The notes below the pieces were generated by a model. The model did not search any database, was not told the DNA's origin, and worked only from the letters and a program-made list of their open reading frames with translations. From an uncultured Acinetobacter sp. (GTDB lineage: Bacteria > Cyanobacteriota > Vampirovibrionia > Gastranaerophilales > Gastranaerophilaceae), in contig CAMZGT010000008.1 in NCBI GenBank assembly GCA_947306495.1, forward strand, positions 1-52,182: DNA of 52,182 nt, read 5' to 3'. Positions 1 through 7,183 of the stretch are shown here, in pieces (the stretch's first letter is position 1; every line of letters starts with the position of its first letter). The translations under genes were made by a program, and so were the position numbers.

Positions 1-2
1 AA

Positions 3-74
3 TTTGAACGTGAAATAAGAAAGCTTAACAAAATCCCTCTAATAATGAATGTAGGTCAAGATGTCGAAGGATAA
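3..74 (+). CDS. C-terminal end of an unidentified protein (partial)
   Basis: The window opens inside a reading frame that runs to a TAA at 72-74 and gives the C-terminal residues FEREIRKLNKIPLIMNVGQD plus VEG. The other two forward frames stop within the first 20 bases, so this frame is the only open one. About 24 residues are visible, which is too little to assign a family; the mixed charged and hydrophobic ending would suit a soluble domain. The next gene starts 138 bases downstream behind its own promoter-like region. That a gene ends here is fairly likely; its identity is unknown. Confidence 0.45.
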   Translation, partial: FEREIRKLNKIPLIMNVGQDVEG

Positions 75-212
75 TTGTAAAAAAACTGTCGGTTTGAGAA
101 TTTTGAACAGAGAATTTGAGAATTGTTACAATTTTTTAATATTAGCAAGAAAAAAAGCAATATATAATTTTTAGAAATGTTTATATTAATATAGATGTAA
201 AAGGTTAATTCA

Positions 213-1379
213 ATGGTAGATTACTCTGTAACAAATTACAATCCGTATAATATGTATCATAACTATGGGTACTATTACCCTTCATTCAATGGTGCATATA
301 CACAGCAGTATCAAAATATACCTTTATATGATTTCAATGCTTTAAACTATAATTACAAACCTGATACAATTACATTCAGTGCTAATAATCAAGTACAGGC
401 AGAAACAAAGAAACAAGGAATGTCTAATGGTGCTAAAGTTGCTATTGGTGCTGGAATAGTTACAGCACTTGCAGTAGGTGCTGACTTCTTATTCTGCAAA
501 GGTAAACATGTAAAATCAATATTTGGCAAAGCTGGTAATAAAGGCAATAAACCGCACAATACAAAACCACCTGTAAATAACAATAAAGAGGCAATTGAAC
601 AAGCTACCAAACAAAACTTAAACACTGATATGATATATCCTTTGAAAAGTAGTAATGCTATAAAAATTGATGAATTTGAATCGTTAAATAATGCTGTCGA
701 AAATTATAAAAACAAGTTAAAATCAGGTAAATATGGAGCACCTGAAAATATAGAAAACATGTTAAATTCTTTAACTGGACATAGTTATGGCAATGATAAA
801 TCTTTTATTCAAATTACTACAAGGTCATTAAAACAAGATTATACAAGATATACACTTGATGTAGAAAAAAATGAATTTTATAAGGTTCCAATATTAGTAA
901 ATCCTCGTTCTATGTCAATGAAAAAAGATGTATTAGATTTTCAACTTCCTGATTCTGTCGGAGAGTACTTAATAACAACTTTACCTACAGGACAAAAGGT
1001 AGTGAGCATATCACTTCCAACAGGTCGTTTTGATCCAAGACCAATCCGATTGAAAATGTCAATAATATCAAAAGATAATGAATTTACTCCGTTGCAAAAG
1101 GATTTAATTGAAATAATAAGTAATAGAAAAAATACATTAAGTAGATATGATAATACAGCAGATATTATGTCGATAGGAGTATTGGCAAATGATAGTGTAC
1201 GACCATCATTCCGTACTCCTGATGCAACTCCTTTTGAGTTTAACAAAGAAGTACTACTATCTTCTATCAGTAAAGCAAAACAACAACTTAATGAAGAGAG
1301 TATTGATAGACATTTTATTGAGAAGGCCTTGAATGTAAAAGGGAATGAGAAAGTTGCTTATTTTGAATTCCCTCGCTAA
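213..1379 (+). CDS. Lineage-specific protein with Tyr/Asn-rich N-terminus and one membrane segment
   Basis: The protein has 388 residues and I recognise no family. Residues 1-50 are rich in Tyr and Asn. A short motif ITFSA lies at 53-57, and a Gly/Ala-rich hydrophobic stretch at about 73-95 should cross the membrane once. A Lys/Asn linker and a soluble C-terminal region of about 250 residues follow. The same architecture (F-x-A/G motif, then a Gly/Ala-rich membrane segment) recurs in the genes at 3553, 4156 and 16918, which suggests a shared surface or envelope role; that is inference. Upstream lie an AATTGTTACAATT palindrome at 121-133 and a TATAAT-like box at about 163-168. The start has only a weak AAGG-like ribosome site. 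Confidence 0.6.
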   Translation: MVDYSVTNYNPYNMYHNYGYYYPSFNGAYTQQYQNIPLYDFNALNYNYKPDTITFSANNQVQAETKKQGMSNGAKVAIGAGIVTALAVGADFLFCKGKHVKSIFGKAGNKGNKPHNTKPPVNNNKEAIEQATKQNLNTDMIYPLKSSNAIKIDEFESLNNAVENYKNKLKSGKYGAPENIENMLNSLTGHSYGNDKSFIQITTRSLKQDYTRYTLDVEKNEFYKVPILVNPRSMSMKKDVLDFQLPDSVGEYLITTLPTGQKVVSISLPTGRFDPRPIRLKMSIISKDNEFTPLQKDLIEIISNRKNTLSRYDNTADIMSIGVLANDSVRPSFRTPDATPFEFNKEVLLSSISKAKQQLNEESIDRHFIEKALNVKGNEKVAYFEFPR

Positions 1380-1811
1380 ATATAAAGCTGTAAGGTACAA
1401 ATTTATGCACCAAAATTTCAAATTACCTATTTTTGTTCTTTTGCGTGATTTAGTTTGTAGGTTGGGTTTTTAACCCAACAATAACTTTTGAGTGCAATTT
1501 TGTGCAATAGGGTACAAGAATAGTGCAAAAAATGAGTAAAAAAGTGCAAGAAAAGTCACTTTTGGAGTAGTTTGGAATTTAAATCATCAATCACGTTCCG
1601 ACCGCTACAATTTAGTGGTGTTGTGGTAGAAACCCCAACCTACATTTGTTTTCTTCTGTAAAATGACAGATGGTATGGTTTCGTTAGACAGATAGTTTGC
1701 ACTTTTTGGTAAAGTTAAAATTGTAACAATTTTAATAATGCGTGTTACAATTTATCAATTTCTGCGAAGAAAAATACTTTATATATACATAGGGAAAATA
1801 AGGAATTTTCT
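1380..1811. repeat. Intergenic repeat copy 1 (GTAGGTTGGG element) plus promoter region
   Basis: No gene is seen in these 432 bases. GTAGGTTGGG at 1457-1466 begins a hairpin (GTTGGG...CCCAAC, 1461-1479), followed by a block (ATAACTTTTGAGTGCAATTT) that recurs near 3211 and 4800. The inverse, CCCCAACCTAC, appears at 1633-1643, so about 190 bases are bounded by imperfect GTAGGTTGGG terminal inverted repeats. From 1709 on the region looks like the control region of the next gene, with ATTGTAACAATTT at 1720-1732 and a second GTTACAATTT at 1744-1753. Confidence 0.6.
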
Positions 1812-3122
1812 ATGGGGATAGAAAAAATCGGAGCAAGTATAGGTAAAGAAATTATTGCTTGGACAAGAACAAGCGGTAAAAGTTTGCTTGCGACAAGACC
1901 TACTAAAGTGAATATTCAAGGTTTAGAATATGCACGGCGATTAGAACGAGATACGGTACATATAAAGCACAGAAATCTTACCAGTTTTTTAAAAAAAGAA
2001 TTAAAAACACCTGAGCAAGTTGAGAAAATATTAGAAGCTTGTCCTGATACTAGCAGATGTATTGGGACATTACCATATAGTTGGCTAGATAAAATTCCAA
2101 AAACAGAGAGAAGTTCTTATATACAAAAAATAAATAACTTATTTTCAGATTTTGCAAATCAAACAAGTCTCTCACGTGAAGTTAATGAAGAAACTTTCTC
2201 GCAAATTATGAATAATTTTGCTAATAAACTTGAACTTGCATTAAATCAAAAGGTTGATGTTAGTTTTTTAGGTAAAGGAACTATTGGAAGAACATTTAAA
2301 ATAAAAGTAAATAATGAAGAATTTGTTATAAAAACATTTTTCCCTGATCCGATTAAATATGGATATTATTCACCTCATGGCAAAGGAGTTGAAATCTGTA
2401 ATGCATGTTTTGCATCAAAACATGCAATAAAAGGTGAATTTGCTGATTTTTATTTTGGGAATTTCGCAAGACACAATGATAATGATGGTTTTATAGTAAC
2501 AAAATTTATAGATTTCAAAAATGCTAGAGTTGCTAATGTAAAAAATAGAGAGCTTAATAATTTAATACATAATAGGGTTATGTGTGGTGATAGAAATAAT
2601 AATGGACTTTTAGATACAATTTTCGATTATGGAGGATTGTCAACTTCAAATGTATATAACTCAAAACAAGTAAAAATTTTAAGATTAATTAAAGATGCTA
2701 TTAATACCTCTAATCGAAATAAGTTTAACGATATATTAACAAAATATAAAGGTTCTGATTTGGATGTTACATTAAAAAGATTACAAGATGATATTGCAGA
2801 ATATTTTGAAGATTTTGATATGATGTGTAAATTAGGAATATTTAGAAGACCTACTGATGTCATAATTAGTAAAATTGCAAAATCAGACGAACACAATAAA
2901 ATATACAGATTATTACGTCATGCAATATATGATAATAACAAAAAAGAATATGATTTAATTGTCAAACATTATAAAGATTCAAAAGCTTTAGATGAAATTT
3001 TAAAATTTTATAACTTTGAATTGGGCAAAGATACATTAAATATAGTAGATAAACAAATCGGTTTTGTTGAGTCAGATAACTTACTATCAACATTAAGAGA
3101 TTTTGGATTATATGCTATATAA
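1812..3122 (+). CDS. Protein-kinase-like protein
   Basis: The protein has 436 residues. A kinase-type core is visible: a glycine-rich loop GKGTIGRT at about 154-161, a following strand with VIK (Lys174) where the ATP-binding lysine sits, a hinge-like FIVTKFID at 227-234, then CGDRNNNG at 258-265 and DYGG at 272-275, resembling the catalytic-loop Asp...Asn and DFG elements. The 150-residue N-terminal and 160-residue C-terminal regions are unfamiliar. Small-molecule kinases, toxin kinases and effector kinases share this core, so the substrate cannot be named; a pseudokinase is possible because the catalytic loop is non-canonical. The gene lies between two copies of the GTAGGTTGGG repeat, which suits an accessory or acquired gene. 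The kinase fold is inferred from motifs only. Confidence 0.55.
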   Translation: MGIEKIGASIGKEIIAWTRTSGKSLLATRPTKVNIQGLEYARRLERDTVHIKHRNLTSFLKKELKTPEQVEKILEACPDTSRCIGTLPYSWLDKIPKTERSSYIQKINNLFSDFANQTSLSREVNEETFSQIMNNFANKLELALNQKVDVSFLGKGTIGRTFKIKVNNEEFVIKTFFPDPIKYGYYSPHGKGVEICNACFASKHAIKGEFADFYFGNFARHNDNDGFIVTKFIDFKNARVANVKNRELNNLIHNRVMCGDRNNNGLLDTIFDYGGLSTSNVYNSKQVKILRLIKDAINTSNRNKFNDILTKYKGSDLDVTLKRLQDDIAEYFEDFDMMCKLGIFRRPTDVIISKIAKSDEHNKIYRLLRHAIYDNNKKEYDLIVKHYKDSKALDEILKFYNFELGKDTLNIVDKQIGFVESDNLLSTLRDFGLYAI

Positions 3123-3552
3123 CCACTAAATATATATGTGCAAATTTTGAACCAAATTTTAAATAACTATTATTGGAAAGTAGTTTGTAGGTTGGGTGCA
3201 CTTGCCCAACAATAACTTTTGAGTGCAATTTTTGGGACAAAATGTACAAAAAAAGCGGACATTTCGGACATTTCAACTCAAGCTATTTCCGACCTTTATA
3301 AATCGGTAAAAGCTGGATTGCTTCGGGCTTTTGTCCTCGCAATGACATTTACCCCTTCCGACCAAATGTCCTGAAAAAAGGTAACCATAATTTCATTGAT
3401 TTTTGACAAAAATTTTTATTGTAAAAATGTCCAGATAAACTATAAATGTAAAAGAACAGTCGGTTTGAGAAGAAAGAACAGATATTTTGAGAATTATTTT
3501 GGTGCAAAAAATTGCACCCTACCAACTTCTTATGGATATCATTGGGAATTCA
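3123..3552. repeat. Intergenic repeat copy 2, with remnant of a promoter-type region
   Basis: Copy 2 spans about 3181-3387: GTAGGTTGGG, a GTTGGG/CCCAAC hairpin with changed loop bases, the ATAACTTTTGAGTGCAATTT block, then GGACATTTCGGACATTT and, about 100 bases later, the inverted AAATGTCC. The order matches copy 3 at 4771-4996. From about 3443 to 3497 the sequence resembles 74-134, the region before the gene at 213 (shared CGGTTTGAGA and TTTTGAGAATT), which suggests a duplicated control region that has lost its gene. A 7-bp hairpin GGTGCAA/TTGCACC sits at 3501-3518. An open frame crossing this interval has no family features and is not called. Confidence 0.6.
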
Positions 3553-4155
3553 TCAAAGAACAATATAGTTATTTTTTTGTTTTACAAAATCAGGAACTTG
3601 GTTCTTTGCATTTCTCATTTTTAAATACTGCTCTTTTAAAGCCTCTTTTTCTTCGGGAGTAGCATCTTTTGCTTTATCTGCTAGTTGAGAGTAGAGTTCT
3701 CGTTCTGCATCATTAGATTTTGTATAAACATCCATTTCTTGAGATTTGGTAAATGTATTAACTTTGCTTTCATAAGCAATTTTTGGTGCTTTGTATGCTG
3801 TATAAAGTAGTGCAAATCCTGTAAATGCTGCTGCCATCAAAGACGCAAATGCACCAAATGTATATAAGATTTTTTTATTTTTGCTTGCTTCTTTTTTATT
3901 TTTATCTACAAGTTTTTTGGCTTTTTTTGCAATATCATCAATTACAAAATCGCCATCGATAATCAGTTCCCACAGGCATCTTCCTGCAAGAGCAAGTCCG
4001 CCAAGAAAAGTTGCTTTTACCAAAGTTGCAGCTTCACCTTTTCTTGAAATAGGATTTGTATCCGCTTGTTTTGCTTGCTTCTCTTCTGATTTATTCGCTC
4101 TAAACATCGGACTGTATTGATAATTATTGATTGTATTTACAGCGAGAGAACTCAT
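3553..4155 (-). CDS. Lineage-specific membrane protein, paralogue of the gene immediately upstream
   Basis: The protein has 200 residues and no known family. It has the motif PMFRA at 16-20, a hydrophobic stretch at about 45-66, a Lys-rich helix at 75-95, a membrane segment at about 97-120 and a charged, helical C-terminus. Residues around YESKVNTFTKSQEMDVYTK align with YNAKVNAYARDKEMDVFSR of the adjacent 153-residue protein, and both carry NPI[SN]R before the hydrophobic part, so the two are diverged tandem duplicates. The start codon directly abuts the stop codon of that gene, so the two should be co-transcribed and translationally coupled. Cell-envelope placement is inferred. Confidence 0.6.
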   Translation of the reverse strand: MSSLAVNTINNYQYSPMFRANKSEEKQAKQADTNPISRKGEAATLVKATFLGGLALAGRCLWELIIDGDFVIDDIAKKAKKLVDKNKKEASKNKKILYTFGAFASLMAAAFTGFALLYTAYKAPKIAYESKVNTFTKSQEMDVYTKSNDAERELYSQLADKAKDATPEEKEALKEQYLKMRNAKNQVPDFVKQKNNYIVL

Positions 4156-4617
4156 CTATACACCTTTTACCATTACTCCACTACCATTATCAGCCATTTT
4201 TACCGTTGCATAATGGTTAATCTTATTATCTAATGAGACATTATCATCTTTGATTTCATCGTTAATATCTTCATAGATATTGTTTTGTGCTGTTTTTTGT
4301 CTTGAGAATACATCCATTTCTTTATCTCTAGCATAAGCATTAACCTTTGCATTGTATAGTTTTGGTGGCAAAGTTAAACCTAATGTTGCGAGTGCTGCTG
4401 CAATACCAACGCCAAGCGGCCATTTATAACCTTTTGTAAATAACGTTGTTGCTCCACCTGCTACAAGTCCTGCAAATGTACTTACACCGGTAGCACTTAA
4501 TACTGCTAAATTTCTTTCTGTAGTCCTGTTGATAGGATTTTCGTATTGTTGTTGTTTAAAAGTTTGTGCTTTAAAGTTAACATTCGGACTACACATATTC
4601 ACACCATTTATTGACAT
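4156..4617 (-). CDS. Lineage-specific membrane protein, first gene of a tandem paralogue pair
   Basis: The protein has 153 residues. It carries VNFKA at 13-17, two hydrophobic segments at about 37-60 and 66-84, and a charged tail sharing the K-E-M-D-V-[FY] block with its neighbour at 3553. The start is supported by GGAGG eight bases upstream and a TATAAT box further up (TATATAAT on the minus strand near 4650). A TTTGTAACAATAA sequence, related to the boxes before other genes in this window, lies at about 4683-4697 on the minus strand. Function is unknown; paired small membrane proteins with conserved tails may interact with each other. Confidence 0.6.
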   Translation of the reverse strand: MSINGVNMCSPNVNFKAQTFKQQQYENPINRTTERNLAVLSATGVSTFAGLVAGGATTLFTKGYKWPLGVGIAAALATLGLTLPPKLYNAKVNAYARDKEMDVFSRQKTAQNNIYEDINDEIKDDNVSLDNKINHYATVKMADNGSGVMVKGV

Positions 4618-4770
4618 AGAACCTCCATATTTTGTCTACACTTATATTATATAAAAAACACCTAAAGGCTAAAAATTGCCTAATTATTAAGTTATTGTTA
4701 CAAAATTCTATGTTGATTTTTTAATTTTACTCTCTTCAAAAATATCCAATATGTTACGTATTTAGTGAAT

Positions 4771-4996
4771 AGCAGGTAGGTTGGGCATACTTGCCCAACA
4801 ATAACTTTTGAGTGCAATTATTGGAACAAAAAGTGCAAATTTGCGGACATTTTTGTTACCCAATCCGGACATTTCGGACATTTTGAATCAACTCGTTTCC
4901 GACCTTAATAAATCGGCAAAAGCCGAGATTCTTCGGCACTTTGTGCCTCAGAATGACGGAATAACTTCCGACCAAATGTCCTGTTAAAAGGTAACC
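4771..4996. repeat. Intergenic repeat copy 3 (GTAGGTTGGG element, long form)
   Basis: This is the longest copy. GTAGGTTGGG and a hairpin GTTGGGCA/TGCCCAAC at about 4776-4798 are followed by the ATAACTTTTGAGTGCAAT block. Inner inverted sequences follow: GTTACC...GGTAAC, and CGGACATTT...AAATGTCC, with a small CGGCAAAAGCCG hairpin inside. Loop and stem bases differ between copies while pairing is kept, so the structure itself seems to be maintained. No coding potential is seen. It lies between the paralogue pair and the CAU tRNA. Confidence 0.6.
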
Positions 4997-5027
4997 GAAA
5001 CCGTTGCTATTATTGTCTTTTAAAATT

Positions 5028-5099
5028 TGGGCCCGGAGGGATTCGAACCCACGACCAAAGGATTATGAGTCCTCTGCGCTACCGCTGCGCCACAGGCCC
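5028..5099 (-). tRNA. tRNA with CAU anticodon, probably tRNA-Ile2 (lysidine-modified), otherwise elongator tRNA-Met
   Basis: On the minus strand a full cloverleaf can be drawn: acceptor GGGCCTG/CGGGCCC, D arm GCGC..GCGC, anticodon loop CTCATAA, T arm GTGGG-TTCGAAT-CCCTC, discriminator A73. The anticodon is CAU. Acceptor pairs 4-69 and 5-68 are both C-G, which in Escherichia coli help the lysidine synthase TilS pick tRNA-Ile2 over tRNA-Met; I therefore lean to Ile2. It lacks the initiator's unpaired 1-72 pair, so it is not tRNA-fMet. CCA is not encoded (AAA follows A73). Confidence 0.85.
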
Positions 5100-5286
5100 G
5101 TGACGACTTTTAATATTCAATTGTAAATTTATTTTTGCCTGCAGGCTTGCAACAGCTTTTGCGCTTACCTTCCCTCATTCTCGCAAGATAATCAATCCTG
5201 CTTGTGAAGTCCTTGCCACAAGTTCGTGACCTATTAATATTAACAATTACATAAACAAAAATCAAGAGCTACGATTATAGAATCTT

Positions 5287-6249
5287 TTATTTTAGCTCGA
5301 TTTCTTTGATATATCTGGGTCTGCCTTTTACTTCATTAAAAATTTGACCTAAATATTCTCCGATAATCCCTATGCAAAATATTTGGAGTCCACCGAAAAA
5401 TGCAAGCAATATTACCAATGTTGCCCAACCGTTCGGGGCATCATGCATGACGAAGAATTCATACAAAACATTCATCATTAACAAAAAACTGCCCAAAACT
5501 GTCAATACACCAAGTACTGCTATTATTCTCAAAGGAACAATACTGAATGCTGTTATACCGTTAAGAGCCAGACTTGTTAAAGACAAGAAATTAAATTTAG
5601 AACAACCAACCATCCTCGGCTTTACATCAAAATGTACATAAGCAGTTCTTAATCCTATTTCATGGAAAAATCCACGCAAAAATAAACCTTCTTCTTGATA
5701 TTCTGCGAGTATATCTAATGCTCTTTTACTTACAAGGCGGTAATCAGAGTGATTTTGAGGAATTTTAACGCCAAGCAGATTCATCAATCTATAAAAACAA
5801 ATTGCTGTAGTCTTTTTAAAAAATGAGTCGGTTTTTCTATCATTGCGAATGCCTGACACAATATCAGCTCCGTTATGAAACTCATCAACAAAAGTTTCTA
5901 TAGCATTTTCATCTTGCTGCAAGTCTGCATCAATTGAAACAACACAGTCACATCCGACTTCTCTGACGCCTAGAAGTCCTGCAATTAAAGCTTTTTGGTT
6001 ACCATAATTACGAATGAACTTCGTTCCCTTTATTTTTTCTCCGTATGTTGCTCGCAAATTCTCAATTTCATTCCAAGTTTTGTCTTTAGAGCCATCATCG
6101 ATAAGATAAATATAACTGTCTTCAGATATTTTTTCAGCAGATATTAAGCGGTTTAACACGCCAAATAATGTTTCTACAGTTGATTTTATGACCAGCTCTT
6201 CATTAAAACAGGGAATGATTATTGCAAGTCTTGATTTGCATTTACTCAT
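5287..6249 (-). CDS. GT2 glycosyltransferase, polyprenyl-phosphate sugar transferase type (GtrB/ArnC-like)
   Basis: A family-2 glycosyltransferase that should move a sugar from a nucleotide donor to polyprenyl phosphate at the inner membrane. It starts LAIIIPCFNEE, followed by the donor-binding DDGSKDKTW, the metal-binding SIDADLQQDE, and the NHSDYRL segment typical of the dolichol-phosphate-mannose-synthase-like group. Two long C-terminal hydrophobic segments and the ending EYLGQIFNEVKGRPRYI fit GtrB/ArnC. I use the ATG at 6247-6249 (320 residues): GAGG lies six bases upstream, while the longer in-frame start at 6276 has no such site. It is divergent from the ChbG-like gene, consistent with shared lipid-linked sugar or surface glycan metabolism. 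Confidence 0.85.
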   Translation of the reverse strand: MSKCKSRLAIIIPCFNEELVIKSTVETLFGVLNRLISAEKISEDSYIYLIDDGSKDKTWNEIENLRATYGEKIKGTKFIRNYGNQKALIAGLLGVREVGCDCVVSIDADLQQDENAIETFVDEFHNGADIVSGIRNDRKTDSFFKKTTAICFYRLMNLLGVKIPQNHSDYRLVSKRALDILAEYQEEGLFLRGFFHEIGLRTAYVHFDVKPRMVGCSKFNFLSLTSLALNGITAFSIVPLRIIAVLGVLTVLGSFLLMMNVLYEFFVMHDAPNGWATLVILLAFFGGLQIFCIGIIGEYLGQIFNEVKGRPRYIKEIELK

Positions 6250-6315
6250 TGTCAACCTCACAAAAGTATAATACAATAAAAACAGAAAAAGATAAATGGA
6301 ATGAGGGATTTTATA

Positions 6316-7179
6316 TTGAGTAATAAAAAATTTGTTTTAAACGCTGATGATTTTGGATTAAGCTTAGCACATAATTGCGCAGTAATGGAAGGATATGCAG
6401 ATGGAATTTTAAAAAGTGCAAGTCTTATGGCAAATGGAGAGGCTTTTGATGACGCTGTATTAAAGGTAATTCCTGCATGTAAAAACCTGGGAGTTGGTGT
6501 GCATTTAAATATTATAGAGGGCTCTCCTCTTGTCGGTGAAACTGATAAATTAACAGGCAAAGACGGCAAGTTTAACAACTCGTATGTTGATTTGCTGCGA
6601 AAATCTTTTCAAGATAAAACTTTTCTTGAACAGGTTGAAAAAGAATTTAGGGCACAAATTGAAAAAATTCGAGACGCCGGAGTTGAGATTACACATCTGG
6701 ATTCGCATGTTCATATTCATTCAATTCCGCCTATTTTTGAATTGGTTTGCAAATTAGCAAAAGAATACGGAATTAAGCAAGTTAGAACTCAGTTTGAAAA
6801 ACCATACATTATTCCCGATGTGTATATTCATATGAATTGCACGTATTTATTAAATCTTGTAAAAGTATTTATTTTAGATATGTTTACTGTTTGTAATCGT
6901 AAAAAAATAAAAAAATACGGACTTTTTTCTAACGATTATTTGATAGGAGTTTCTTATACATCAATGATGACAAATCTTGCCATTTATTATGGTTTGAATG
7001 CGTTAAAAGATAAAGAAAATATTGTGGCTGAAGCACTAATACATCCTTGCAGATATGAAGAGGGTCTGATAGATAATCACTTTACTGAATATCAAATTAC
7101 CAAGAACCAAAAATTAAAATCAAGAATAGAAGAATTGGGGTTTGAAATTTCAAATTACAAATCGCAGGAAAAGGAATAA
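6316..7179 (+). CDS. ChbG/YdjC-family carbohydrate deacetylase
   Basis: A YdjC-fold metal-dependent deacetylase that removes an acetyl group from an N-acetylhexosamine in an oligosaccharide or lipid-linked sugar (family knowledge). Visible motifs are NADDFGLS near the N-terminus, GVGVHLNI, and LDSHVHIH, which hold the metal-binding Asp and His residues. I prefer the TTG at 6316, because AGGG at 6304-6307 lies eight bases before it; the in-frame ATG at 6301 overlaps that site and has no Shine-Dalgarno of its own. It lies head-to-head with a GT2 glycosyltransferase and is followed four bases later by a phospholipase-D protein, so a cell-envelope sugar substrate is more likely than dietary chitobiose. 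Confidence 0.8.
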   Translation: MSNKKFVLNADDFGLSLAHNCAVMEGYADGILKSASLMANGEAFDDAVLKVIPACKNLGVGVHLNIIEGSPLVGETDKLTGKDGKFNNSYVDLLRKSFQDKTFLEQVEKEFRAQIEKIRDAGVEITHLDSHVHIHSIPPIFELVCKLAKEYGIKQVRTQFEKPYIIPDVYIHMNCTYLLNLVKVFILDMFTVCNRKKIKKYGLFSNDYLIGVSYTSMMTNLAIYYGLNALKDKENIVAEALIHPCRYEEGLIDNHFTEYQITKNQKLKSRIEELGFEISNYKSQEKE

Positions 7180-7183
7180 ATCA

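Noticed and set aside
3396-3662. Open reading frame on the plus strand within repeat copy 2
   Set aside because: It spans repeat sequence and the 3' end of the opposite-strand gene at 3553, has no ribosome site, and its product has no recognisable features.
1457-4996. Integron attC sites (GTTRRRY / RYYYAAC cores)
   Set aside because: The cores are present, but in the reverse order and only 5-8 bases apart, and there is no integrase; they are simple hairpins.
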